Shown: positions 48,201-59,366, numbered from the stretch's first letter. The stretch is 64,000 nt of DNA from Cochliopodium minus (GCA_024220525.1 JAMYWO010000100.1:1-64000), one strand, 5' to 3'. Numbers and translations: made by a program. The notes: generated by a model from the letters alone, not told the origin.

Positions 48201-50873
48201 CTTTGAAATATAAAATCTGAAAACATGGTAAAGTGGTTTTATGGGTGGTCTGTTTCTTGTTTTTTGACCATTATCCTCGCCATATTGATAGGGATCACTC
48301 TAAACATATTACAATTTTTACTTAAAGCAAACAAATTACTATTCAGTAAAATTAGAATTTATTCAGTTGTTATGTTACCTCTTGTGGTCACTTTCTCCCT
48401 TGATATTTCCCTTTTTTATTGGTTTTATGTCAATGATCCAACTCAAACCTAATTCAGGTTCTTACTTCACTGATGTAATAAACAATCAAATTTTTATATA
48501 TCTTTTCATATTTTTTACAGGTAAATAGTGTGAGGGAGTACATGGATACTGTGATAGGTCTTGTGTTTAGTGGAGTAATATTTTATTATACAAATGATAA
48601 TTTAATCATCAATTTATTTCTAGATTTCCATTCAATATATCACCACTCTTTTTGTTTTTACTTTGCACTCTTTGTCTTCTTCCATCTTTCAGGGATCCTT
48701 CATCTTTCTTTTTTTAAGAAAAACTTCGGAAGAAGATTCATTTGAAGAAGAAAAGCCTTTGAACATCAATAAATCTGAAATTGAAGAAAAAATATTTGAT
48801 AGATCAGACGAAAAGTTAGACAGACTCTCCAAATTAATGATGCTGCTACCTTTTCTCCAAATAATTTTGGAAATAATACCTGTAATCCTTCTCAACGAAA
48901 GTTTTGGTGTTAATTATTTGTGGTCAAGTAACCAAAATATTTTAATTTTATTTTCAACAATTTTTTTTTTTACTTTCTTTTTATTAAAAGTTTGTTGGCT
49001 TTTTTCTTGGGTCTTTTTCATTTTTCTAGGGATTATTCACCATGTTTGTTTTAAGAGAGTTTTGGATGGAAAAAGTGTTCGAGAATCAATCATCGTATTG
49101 TCTTTTCTCAATTTATTGATTACTGGACTTTCTACATCTTACATCCTCGCAAAAGAGAATGATTACTTGTCTTCAATAGGAAACAATTCTCCTGTGTTGG
49201 TTGCTCAAATCATGTTATTCGTTTCCACTTATTTTTCACTCACTTTGTTTTCTTATCTTTTGTTGAAATACACAAATGAACCAAGAGAAATGTTTTTTTT
49301 TTTTAAATAATAACATTTTTTTTAAAAAACTAATTCTTTTTTAAAAAAAGATCCAAAGAATTTATTGTTTATTCTCAGAGTGAAAGTGAAAGTATTATGG
49401 AAAGAGAACACGAGGTAGAGAAACAAAACCAAGAACAAAAAATAGAAAAATCCAAAAAATATAAAGAAAGTTGTTGCGATACTTCAAACTTTTTCCAAAA
49501 TAATTTTCTTGGAAAGATTTCAAAATCATTTTATTATTGGCTCATTGAAAAAAATCAAAAGAAGAAAAAATTCAATGTACCAGGAAGAAGAATCTTCTTG
49601 ATTATGGGAATCATAGGGTTGACAGGTCTTTTGATAATAAACACAATCTATATTTTGGAGACAAATACAGAAACAATGATTGAAAATACTTTTAAAAGTT
49701 TTGGTTAACATAATTTTTTTTTTACAATTTTAAATAATCATCAAATTTTCATAAATTAAGTATTTTAGGTTAATTTTAATTTTTTAATAATATAAACTTA
49801 TTTAATTCAATTTAATTTATATTTTATTGTAGGAATTGATTTAGAATGGCCTCCTGGACAAAACATTTTCAGTCCGGCTATTGACAGTCTAAGAATCGCA
49901 ATGCAAGTAGGACTTACTTTTGCAATTATAGGATGGTTTTTTCTTTTGCTCTCTTTAAGATCCAACCTCAAAAATGATCATTCTGAAAGCAAGTTTTTTG
50001 TTTATTGTGCTGCATAATTTTTTTTTTAAAAATTTTTTTTAAAAAAAATATTCAGAATATTAACCAAATATGTCCTTATTGTGCTCCCAGATTTAACAAA
50101 ATGGTAATTTTTTATTATTTTATTTTTTTTTTCACAAAAAATAATTTAATTCAAAAAGGTCGAATTTCTATCTCAAAACTTGATTGGTTAGATATTTTCT
50201 ATTTATTATTTATTTTAATTTTTATTAAAAAAAACTAAGGTCTTTTGATATGTGCGGCAATAATGAATAATTTCATACTGGTGGTTGTTTCGATACCAAT
50301 AGCATTCGTTAGGGCCTCAACTTTGATGATGTCTCATTTTTCACGAAGTACGGGGAAATACAACGCTCTCAAAAAAATAATTTTGATATCTTCGTTTTCT
50401 TCTATTCCTCTTACCCTCATCATTGGGCTTGCTTTTTATCAAGTATCTAGTGCTTCAAAATTGGTCCTTGCTCTATTATGTTCTTTTTGGTTTTTTCCAG
50501 TAATTTGGATTTTCTAGTAAATAATTTTTCAATGAATATAAATTTTTTTAATTTTTTAATATTTAAAAATTTTTTTATTAGTGGATATCATAAAATAGAA
50601 GAGGAGAGAAGAAAAGAATTGAACAAAGGGGAAAAGAATAATTTAAAGAAAAATTGCTTCTCCAATATGGACGAACAAAAAATTTATTTTATATGGCTCT
50701 TTCTGTATTTGGGAACTTTGCTTGCTCTAGTTATTCAACAAATCCTACATCACAAAGATGCTAGTCTCATTGTTGATGCACTCAAGAGCAAGTCATTTTA
50801 TTTTGAGTTGGTTGCTGAAATATGTATTTCTAATGTTGTAATAAGTGATGCATTGTATCATCTTTTAGTTTAA
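45248..50873 (+). CDS. Secreted-headed polytopic membrane protein (about 15 spans), unknown
   Basis: Many exons. MNLFIFSFILILFSYF is a signal peptide. The N-terminal 500 residues or so are extracellular-like and Cys- and Asn-rich (YWTPCTNIQYC, SYSCMNSNCTQCALYLKEW, CENSSCSANACTFNEL). From 47.79 kb follow about 15 hydrophobic spans, such as HLIATIVLSLIGGFIFIVLF, LPSLLVFLSYFPYIALAVLY, VSCFLTIILAILIGITL, VMLPLVVTFSLDISLFYWF, FTFFLLKVCWLFSWVFFIFL, IFLIMGIIGLTGLLII, and a final pair near 50.70-50.87 kb. Two acidic/basic cytosolic loops (48.74-48.83 and 49.40-49.57 kb). No known family. Two spots, near 45300 and 46180, need a frame change or unusual splice to continue, so the model or bases there may be wrong. 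Sensor or transporter role unknown. Confidence 0.62.
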
Positions 50874-50948
50874 AAATTAAAATAACTTTCAAAAAAAAGT
50901 GTAATTTTTTTTTTTGATTTTATTGGTAATATTTTGATAACATTTAGA

Positions 50949-52771
50949 TCATTTTTTTTGGTTTATTTTTCTTCCAAAAAGAGGTTCGTCAAATGTGACC
51001 ACATATTCATTGTCAAAAAGAAACTTGAGATCATTAACATGCAACTCTTGTTTGAACCAATACTTGTAGAATTGGGGGAACAAGTAAGCAGGGATTCCTT
51101 TAAATGTAGTGGAGAAGTTGTTTTTATCATTCAAGTCTTTTTCCAAGTCATGATAAGTTTGTTTTACAAATCCATTGTGCTCAGGATGAATTAACTGATA
51201 ATAAAATGAATTATTAAAATAAAACGGAGTTTTTTTTTTTTTTTAACATTTATTTTGCAAGGCTCGCAACGAAGTATGGAGCTATATTTTTCACCCATTC
51301 CCAAAATAACTTGTTGGAGATTGTTAAAGTTTCTTTTTAAGTTTTGCTCATCACTTTTTACAATCATTTCATCATTAGAAGCAGCACCTATCAAATTTGA
51401 AGTATTTTTTAGATTCATTATAATTTTTTTTAAAATTTTTTAACCCATTATTTCTAATTTTTGATCTACGTTTTCTTTTTTTGAATTGAAATCGTTAATT
51501 GCAGCCACCAAATCACAAATTATCTTTTTTTGTACAACGCCCAACTTTTTGCTATTCAAATTTCCAAAGACAACTTGCCTAAAAATAGATTTTTTACCAA
51601 AATAAATAATTTTAATTCAAAAATATTTAAAGAAAAAAACAATTTTTTTTTAAAACCTGAAATATTTTGCTTCATTGAAATATTTGAACTTTGTAAACTT
51701 TGAAACAAACTCCTCCCATGTTTTGGTATCAAAAATCATACCAGGGTCGTAAAAAGACATTGCATTATAATTAGCTAATTTTAAAAGAATTTATTGTTAT
51801 TTTTTATTTTTTATTATTTATTTTTTCACCTTTGATAATATCAACAGATATGATGTACAAAGAATTATTTTTGGGAAACTCTTTTTTGTTGAAAATATTG
51901 ACAGAGGGAGGCATGATGAGTTGTTTGGGATTGTACAAATCCTTTTTCTGGATGAATTCCGAGTAAGATTTTGTTTTCTTTATTGCTTCAACCCTTTTTT
52001 ATTTTTTATTTTTTATTTTTTATTTTTTATTTTTTATTTTTTATTTTTTATTTTTTATTTTTACATGTCATCTTTTACTTTATAGATGTACGTCTTTATG
52101 TCTTGGTTGAGCGTATTGCACTCATCGAAAATTTCTTTCAACAAGGGTATCTTGGACTTTATGTTCAACACATCATCAAACGAGTCAATGTAATATTGGA
52201 AGTACGGTTTGAATGGAAGAGGGAGGGGAATAGAGAAATCTTTGGCGAATCTAGAATTTTAAAATAAAAATATTAAAAATAAAAATAATAAAATTATATT
52301 TTCAAAAAATTGCGCCAAAAAAATTCTTTTTGAAATATCTTTGAGGTTAATTTCAATTAATGAATCTTTATATAATCAAGTATCTTTATAAAATACAATT
52401 ATATTTGATATTTTTATTAATTTGAATATATTTTTTATATCACAAATTGGGATTATATTAATTGAACCAAAGAGAACAAATTTTCATATTATCAATCGTG
52501 AATGTTGATTGATATTTGATTTTTTTGAATACCTCTTTGTAATATAGACAGGAAATTCATTTTCAGGAGGTTTGAGGCTTTTGGATACACATACTCTTCT
52601 CTGATATCCTTCTCCAACAGAATAGGAGGTGATTCCAAATTCGCTGGCGAGATTATGCACAAGCTGCCTTGTTTTATTCGATTGGGGAGGGAAAGTATAT
52701 TCAAAATCTTCCTCTTCTTTAAATTTAGAAATGATATCTCTCAATTCCTTTTCTTCTTCATTTTCATTCAT
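50949..52771 (-). CDS. R3H-domain protein with unrecognised C-terminal domains
   Basis: ATG at 52771. The N-terminal 95 residues contain an R3H domain: FPPQSNKTRQLVHNLASEFG (R-x3-H in RQLVH) then YSVGEGYQRRVCVSKS. R3H binds single-stranded nucleic acid. Later exons read as about 400 further residues: IPLPLPFKPYFQYYIDSF, YIISVDIIKANYNAMSFY-D, FDTKTWEEFVSKFTKF, YFRQVVFGNLNSKK, and a Cys pair CEPCKI, ending LFGRKINQKK. The alternating SVD-IKANY pattern and FRQVVFGNL block look like an enzyme core, but I do not recognise it. An intron carries a heptamer array (about 51990-52065). A role in RNA metabolism is inferred from R3H only. Confidence 0.65.
51993..52064. repeat. ATTTTTT heptamer array
   Basis: About ten perfect A-T6 units in an intron of the R3H gene. 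Confidence 0.9.
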
Positions 52772-53001
52772 TGTTATTGTCTATTTTTTTTTTATTTTTT
52801 GAATCATTTTAATATTTTTAATTTTTTTTGATTTTCTTTAATGTTATCTTGAGAAATTTCTCATAAATCAAAGATGTCTCAAAGGGAGCTTTTTTTTGGT
52901 GTAAACTCTAACAGAACCAGCAAAATTTTTATAACTTTAATGAACCATTCAACGGCTTACACAAACATTTAAATTGTTTCAAAAACAAATTTAGAAATTA
53001 T

Positions 53002-53078
53002 TTAAAGTTTTAAACAAGTTTATTAACAATAGTAATTTGTTTTTTCTTTTCGAAAGTAAAAAAATTTTCATGAAACTA
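53002..53078. repeat. 77-bp inverted copy of the secreted-gene 3' flank
   Basis: Reverse complement of 34882-34958, identical by reading, and stops exactly at the ambiguous base 53079. A second copy of the secreted-protein gene would be expected beyond it, on the minus strand, but microsatellite sequence follows instead. Confidence 0.9.
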
Positions 53079-53223
53079 NTTTTTATTTTTTATTTTTTAT
53101 TTTTTATTTTTTATTTTTTATTTTTTATTTTTTATTTTTTATTTTTTATTTTGATTTTTGATTTTTGATTTTTGATTTTTGATTTTTTATTTTTGATTTT
53201 TGATTTTTGATTTTTGATTTTTG

Positions 53224-53257
<34 letters not shown>

Positions 53258-53275
53258 ATTTTTATTTTTTGCTCT
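53079..53275. repeat. Heptamer arrays ATTTTTT and GATTTTT
   Basis: Starts with the N at 53079. A-T6 units, then G-A-T5 units, then A-T6. Two related units in one block. Confidence 0.9.
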
Positions 53276-53310
53276 GTTCATATTTATTTCTCACTTTTTT
53301 TTAATTTTAG

Positions 53311-53849
53311 AAATATTACTTGCCTTCAAGCTGCACTTTGGAATCGGAACCAAAGACGTCAAAAACTCATCCAAACTGATAAAGGAAGCCTCCAAAGACG
53401 AAAACAACATGCTCGCCCTCGCAATGTCCTACCAGCTCGGCATCGGACGTACAAAAAGTTTGCGCGTTTCGTACGGAATCTTCCAAAAGTTGTTGGAAAA
53501 TGACCCAAAGTGTGAGAAGGAGGAGACTGTTTGTGCTTTGGTCTTTATGGGCTACATTTATGATGTTGGTGCTGGCTATTTTGTAAAGAAGGACGTCAAG
53601 AAGTCCATTGATTGTTACAAAAAGGCAGCGAAGAGAAATAGTCCCATGGTCAATTTTTTTATTTAAAAAATATTTTTTCAATTTTTTTTTTTTTAATTTT
53701 TTTTTTTAATTTTTTAATTTTTTAATTTTTAATTTTTTAATTTTTTAATTTTTAATTTTTTAATTTTTATAAAATTTCGATAAAGGCGATGTATCATTTG
53801 GCAAAGTTATATTATGACGGAACGGGAGTGTCAAAGAACATTTTTAAAG
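53311..53849 (+). pseudogene. Sel1-like repeat fragment (incomplete gene)
   Basis: Two exons (53311-53648 and 53786-53849) preceded by an acceptor AG and followed by a GTTAAT donor. They encode Sel1-like/TPR repeats: SKLIKEASKDENNMLALAMS with YQLGIGRTKSLRVSY, then GYFVKKDVKKSIDCYKKAAK and MYHLAKLYYDGTGVSKN. Sel1 repeats serve as protein scaffolds. No start exon is found upstream, only the N-marked microsatellite block, and no further exon downstream. The fragment is visibly richer in G+C than its surroundings (for example CTCGCCCTCGCAATGTCC). It is either a broken gene, or a true gene whose ends lie in the assembly gap. Confidence 0.6.
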
Positions 53850-54272
53850 GTTAATTCTTTTTATTTGAAAAATTAAATAATAAAAAAGAGATTGAAAAAT
53901 ATAAAAATAAGTAAAACTAAACCCTCCTCTTCAAAAGAACTTACTTTCTCAAAAGATCTATTTTAAAAACAAATTTCAAATTAATTTAAAAAAAATAATC
54001 AAAAAAAATGATCAAAAAAAATAAAAAATAAAAAATAAAAAATAAAAAATAAAAAATAAAAAATAAAAAATAAAAAATAAAATATAAAAAATAAAATATA
54101 AAATAAAAAAATAAAAAATAAAAAATAAAAGATAAAAAATAAAAAATAAGAAAAAAGTAATAAAATGATAAAAAATAAAATATAAAATAATAAAAAATAA
54201 AAAATAAAATAAATGAAATAAAAAAAAATAAATGAATCAAAAAAATCAATAAAAATAATTTTTTTTTTTTAC
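53850..54272. repeat. AAAAAAT heptamer array block between two truncated genes
   Basis: 53850-53985 is featureless. From about 53995 to 54235 runs an AAAAAAT array with AAAATAT variants. To the left ends the Sel1 piece and to the right begins the truncated M20 peptidase. Confidence 0.8.
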
Positions 54273-55512
54273 TTGTTCATAGTTTCCACAACCAGAATCT
54301 AAACAGATAACAAGTGAAACATTTCCCAGTCTTTGTTTGGTAGATTGGATGTAGAACATCAAATCTTCTTCGCTAGACTCTTCGCTGGCCTCGATCATGA
54401 TGACGATTCTACCATGTCCAAACTTTTGCTCCTGCAAAAACTTTAATGCTGCAATAGAAGCAAATGAAGAGTAACTTTAATTCAAAAAATAATTTTAATA
54501 AAAAAAAAAATTAAAATAAACAAAATTATATTTTTCTTAAAATTAAAAAAAAATTGAAAAAAAAATATTTTTTAAAATCTAAATAAAACAAAAAATAATT
54601 TTTTGCTAATAATAAAACTAGGTATTGTGAATTTTAGTAAAATAAATAAATATAAAGTAATAAATTAAAGAAAAAAAATATGAAAAAAAATTAAAAACAA
54701 ATGTTAATAAAATGCAAAAAAAAACTAATAAATACAAAAATTAAAGTAATTTTTTTTATTTTATATTATACCCATCATCTGCTCCACCTCTTTTGTTTAA
54801 ATTGTTTTTTAGTTTTAATTTTAAATTCTTTTTTATTTCTAACCTTCCGTAGAGCTTATTGTCTCTAATTACAGGAGTATAAGGTCCGAGCCCTTCCTCC
54901 CATTCACCTGTAAGAGGAGGTTGCTTGTCCAAATGTCCATACATCAATACCTTGTATGAAAAAAAAAAAAAAAATTATTTTAAAAAATGAATTTATTTCA
55001 AAGAAATTTCAAATTGAATTTTTTTTCTTTAACAAAATTAAAATTTTTTTTTTTTTTTTTTTTTTTACTGTTTCTTCATATTTGCAATCCTTTGTTGCTG
55101 GCAGCTCCATGAAGATCAGTGGTGTTCTTCCCTTTTCTTTCATTACTTCGAGCTTCAATCCTTCAACTTTTTGTTCTTCTATCCATTTAACAATCAAATT
55201 CACTGCATCTTGAAGATATCTAAATATTCATGAAATAAATTAAAATAGTTTTTTTAGCTGAAAAAAAAAAAAATTCTTAAAATATATTTGAATTATTTTT
55301 GTTATCATTTGTATATTCCACGTTTTCCTACTCACATTTATATTTTTTTTATTATAATTTTACCCATTAGTCTCCCATTCCTTATCATATGCTGGTGATT
55401 GATTGGGTATTTTGATATATTCGATCAATTTAGGTATTATACTTTCATCCCATTTTTTCTCAAAGTATAACTTTGAAGTATTAACGTCTATTTTCCCTTT
55501 CTCAATTTCCAT
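54273..55512 (-). CDS. M20 metallodipeptidase (CNDP2-like), 3' end missing
   Basis: ATG at 55512 (MEIEKGKIDVNTSKLYFEKK). Exons encode WIEEQKVEGLKLEVMKEKG, zinc-site YGHLDKQPPLTGEW, YGR joined to GGADDGY across an intron at about 54782-54845, the Glu pair EASEESSEEDL, and CLDSGCGNYEQ. Those are the metal-binding and catalytic residues of cytosolic nonspecific dipeptidase, which cleaves X-Xaa dipeptides. About the last 200 residues of the family, including the final His ligand, are not found: after the donor at 54272 there is only the heptamer block. The gene may be broken or lost in the assembly. Confidence 0.8.
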
Positions 55513-55703
55513 TTTTTTTTTTTAGATAATTCAAAAATTGTTAATGTTTGAAAATCAAAATATATTCAAGGCAAAAGTTGATTTGATGTTATAATGATGG
55601 AAATAGAAATTAGTTTTGGGTTGGCATGTGTTTATTCATTTGATTTTCAAGAGGATCTTTTTTGTTTTTTTGTTTGATAAAAATTTGAGAAAAAAAAAAA
55701 AAA

Positions 55704-56786
55704 ATGAAAAACGACAAAAGGGATAGAGAAGATGGAGATGAAATGCAAGATTCAAATGAAGAAAATGATATGGAATACAAAGAAGAAGTAAAATCATGCA
55801 TCAAAAATACAAAATCAAAAAAAAATTACATAATTCTTATATTTTTCTCCTTTTTCATAAATAGGAAGAGAAAATTAATGTAGAATTTGAATTTTTTGAT
55901 TTTGATGAGAAAATAGATTTTTTGAGTGTAAAAAACTTTATGAATAACTATTTGGATGGAATAACATGGAATGCAGGTAAATAAAAAAAAAAATCAATTT
56001 AATTCTCCATATTTTATCCTTTTTACTTACAATAACAATGAAGGTGGAATAACGGAGGATATAATTGCACAAAATAAATATGGAAGCACAATTAAGATTG
56101 GAGGGAAAGAAGAGGATGTTATTGGATTTATTCAATTCTTGGATCTCAAAGAAAAATCTGTAATCATATTCATTTTAATCTCTTCAATTAGATTTTCAAA
56201 TATAAAATAACAAAGAAATTTTAAATTGAATTTTTGAATTAATTTAATAAATTATAAAAAAAATAAATATTAGAAATCAAATCATATGCAACAAGTATTG
56301 AAATTTATAAATGATGGATTCTCAAAAGATCAAAACGCAGCAAAACAATGGAAAGAAATATTCGAAAACGAAAAAATAAAGATAGGGCTCCTGATCAACG
56401 AAAGAATCATTAACGTACCTCATCTCTTGGCTCCTCCTCTCCACTCCATATTTTTCGAAGAAGTCGAAGAAGCAGCGAAATCTCTAGAAAATAAAAACTC
56501 TGCTTACATTTGCGATTATTTTTTGATTTTGACAAAGTCATACAATAATTTACCGAAAAAAAATTCCAAGAAAAATAAATCTTTTGATGGTGAGCAGTTT
56601 TTTAGGGAAGAAGAACGTATCTACAAAAAATATTCAGAATTTCTTGTCAATTACGCTATTGAAACCCACGATCTCCCTTCTAAGTGGACTTTTCAATCTG
56701 ATATCACCTTAACCAAGCTCTTCATGGTCATAAAAGCAGAAAATATTCCAAAAATAATCAAGGAAATTGAAAATTATATTAAATAA
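55704..56786 (+). CDS. BCCIP: BCCIP/Bcp1 homolog
   Basis: Four to five exons from ATG 55704. An acidic N-terminus (DGDEMQDSNEENDME), then EKINVEFEFFDFDEKIDF, SVKNFMNNYLDG and a downstream stretch VIGFIQFLDLKEKS. The large last exon (about 56280-56786) has the family signature INERIINVPHLLAPPLHSIF followed by FEEVEEA and YAIETHDLPSKWTF. BCCIP/Bcp1 is a nuclear chaperone-like factor for ribosomal protein uL14 and interacts with DNA-repair proteins in animals. Length of about 290 residues suits the family. 190 bases from the dipeptidase start, divergent. Confidence 0.9.
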
Positions 56787-56871
56787 ATAAAAATAAAAAA
56801 CTAAAATTAAAAAATAAAACTAAAATTAAATAATTTATTAAAATATTTTCTTTTTCTTTTATTCAAACACT

Positions 56872-57108
56872 TTAATTGTTTTGGTTCATCATGGTCTTCA
56901 TCATTCTCTCAAACTCTTCAGGGGAGTATTGTTGGTTACCACCATAAGGGTTGTTTTGATGAGACTGTTGCATTTGTTTCTCCAAATTTTGCATTTTTTG
57001 GTTATCTTTCTTGATTTCTTCGTAGAATCTGTGCATATCCTTGGTGAAAGAGGAAGTGGGGCTGAGTTCAACCAACAGGCCTTCCCAAAACTAATCGACT
57101 ATTTCCAT
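56872..57108 (-). CDS. Small Gln/Met-rich orphan; start or upstream exon uncertain
   Basis: Codons run FWEGLLVELSPTSSFTKDM, HRFYEEIKKDNQKMQNLEK, then a Gln/Asn-rich tail ending ERMMKTMMNQNN. Upstream in the same frame is MEIVD followed by a TAG (57091-57093) and then FWEG. Either the TAG is the last two bases of an intron acceptor (GATTAG) with a hidden upstream exon, or translation starts at the downstream Met, or the gene has a nonsense codon. The coiled, charged helix resembles small adaptor proteins; no family recognised. Confidence 0.5.
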
Positions 57109-57167
57109 AATTTTAATCAATAAAAAATCTTATTTTCTCAAAAACTTTTTTATATTTTAATATTGTA

Positions 57168-58632
57168 GTACACTAAAAAAGATAGTTCTCCTTCTTTTAA
57201 AAACGAAAAGATAAAATTGATATCAATAAACGTTCAACCAATCAATTCTCAAATTGCTGTAAAACAAAATTCAGAAGTAAAAAAAGGTAATCAATTTTCA
57301 AAAATTTCAACAAAAATTTTATTAAATTTTAAATGGTGAAATTTTTAATCTATTTTATTGATTAAATATTTTAAAAAGTGAATCAATCGACAATTACAAA
57401 AAAGATAAAAAAATGAGGATCCACAACCAAAAAAGAACCCAAATAATAAACTTGAGAAAGAGGAAATAAAGAGTGTGACTACCACAAAACCAAAAAAATC
57501 AACAAAAAAAACTACACCCATTCTAATTAAGAAAGCAAATAAAAAAAAAAAGAAAGAAACAGAGAACAATTTACAAAAACCCAGTAACAGTGTTCCCAAA
57601 AGTAAATTTTTTGTTTGAAAAGATATTAAATATTAATAAACAAAATAATTCTGGATCTCGTTTTAAATGAAGGTAAAATAACTAGATAACTTTATAATTT
57701 TTTAAAAACACAATTTAACCAAGATGAAGATAAACTTAAAGAAGATATTATCGAAATAAAAATTGGTAAGATAGAAACTAATTCTTAAAATGAAAAATTA
57801 TTATTTATTTTTCAAAAAGATTCAGAGCGAGAATTTTTTGAAATTAAAGAAAATGATATAATAATTATTAATAAATTATTATTGAAAAATGACGAACTTA
57901 AGATAACTACAAATAATCGATCTGTCATTAAAGCAATTCCATCAAATAGGGTGATGATGAAGTAATTATTTGATAATTTTATTTTAAATAACTATTTATT
58001 TTCAATAATTTTTTAAAAAAAGGCAATGAATTTTCAATTAGAACTTTTAAAGAGTCGAGGAAATAAACAACATTCTTTTTTTACCACTTTTTTCTTCAAC
58101 CAATTAATTAGCTATGGATACGATTATGTTAAAAATTTTACAGTTCACTTGCATGAAAAGACAGAAAAAATCTTTGAAAAAGAATTGTTATTTATCCCAA
58201 TTCATCTTCCAAACCATTGGATAATGGTTGTAGTTGACATAAAGAAAACAACTATTTTTTACTACGATTCTCTTTATGAAACAAAAGAATATATTCATGA
58301 AAATTTTAATTTAAAACATCCATCAAATAGTCAGAAGATAAATGGTATTACTTTTTTCTTTTTTTTTTTTTTAATAATAATTTTTTTAGGATTCAAAATA
58401 TTGAAAGATTACTTATTAAAAGAGCAAAAAGACTAAATTACACCAAAGAGATCGTTTGGGAAATAAAATTCCCAAAAACTCCACAACAACAAAACGGTTG
58501 CGACTGTGGAGTGTTTGCTTTGAGTGTAGCCTTTTTTTTTTCTTCCAATCTTCCTTAAATTTTTCTCAAAGTGATATCCACTATATTAGAATCAAGATCA
58601 TGGTTGAAATTTTGGCAAAAAAAAAGCTTTGA
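57168..58632 (+). CDS. Ulp1-type SUMO protease (peptidase C48) with apparent frame breaks
   Basis: The C-terminal catalytic domain is plain: FIPIHLPNHWIMVVVDIKK (catalytic His in NHW, followed by strand), TTIFYYDSLYET (Asp), then NYTKEIVWEIKFPKTPQQQ and NGCDCGVFALSVA with the nucleophile Cys and its NG-CDCG loop. It cleaves SUMO from proteins or matures SUMO in the nucleus. Upstream exons are Lys-rich and low in complexity (KKNPNNKLEKEE). Continuing frames need at least two one-base changes, in the poly-A near 57407 and the poly-T near 58532-58541. No start codon is assigned. It is either a pseudogene or affected by homopolymer errors. Confidence 0.65.
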
Positions 58633-59366
58633 TTTTAAATTTGAAAATGGCAAAATTGTTAAACAAGGATTGAATCGCATCAATGATATCTCCAAATTTG
58701 TTTATTATAATATTTCATATTAAAAGGGATATGATAAAAATGATCTTTTTGGATAAATTCTCCATTATAATTCTTTTTCTTTATATTATATTTTTTTTGG
58801 AAGAGTTATTTTTCTCATTCAAAAATTTAAAAAAAAAAAAAATGAGATTTGTTTTATTGACATTACATCCAACAGAATCGTTCTTTTAGATCTTTTTCTG
58901 TATGTCTTGTTATTTGAAACAACTTTGCATAACATCCAATAGAATTGTTCTTTTGATCTTATTCTATATGTGTGGTCTCAATTTTTTTTTTTCAATTTTT
59001 TTTCAGGTAATAAAAATATATTTTTCATTCTTTGCACTAATATTTATTTTTTTATTTCAAAATAAAATATTTGCCAACCTGTTAATAAAAAATGAATTTT
59101 TTTTTTCCTTTTCAATAGAAGCTGTTAATTATCGTTCAAAAAACATTTATATAGATTTCAAATATAAAAAAAAATTGGAAAATAACAAAAAGTATCAAAA
59201 TATTATAATAATTTTATTATTATGTTATAAACCAATCGAAATTAATACTCTAATTCTTTTTTTCTGATCATTTTGTTTCTTTTATCACTGTTGAAATAAA
59301 AAAGGCATTTTTCTAAGCTAGGATACTGAGATATTTCCTTATCTTGAAGATTATGATTTTCAATGG
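58633..59366. other. Gene-poor spacer with a degenerate tandem repeat
   Basis: AT-rich. Two diverged copies of a 45-base unit lie at about 58861-58905 (ACATCCAACAGAATCGTTCT) and 58926-58972 (ACATCCAATAGAATTGTTCT). Only AT-rich noise frames besides. Confidence 0.6.

Larger units (their letters stand above)
52772..53310. other. Likely assembly junction: duplicated 3' flank, N, heptamer arrays
   Basis: 52840-53000 has no gene. 53002-53078 is the inverted copy of 34882-34958. An N stands at 53079. Directly after it run ATTTTTT arrays (about 53080-53150), then GATTTTT arrays (about 53150-53225) and ATTTTTT again. A gap in the assembly here is likely. Confidence 0.7.
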
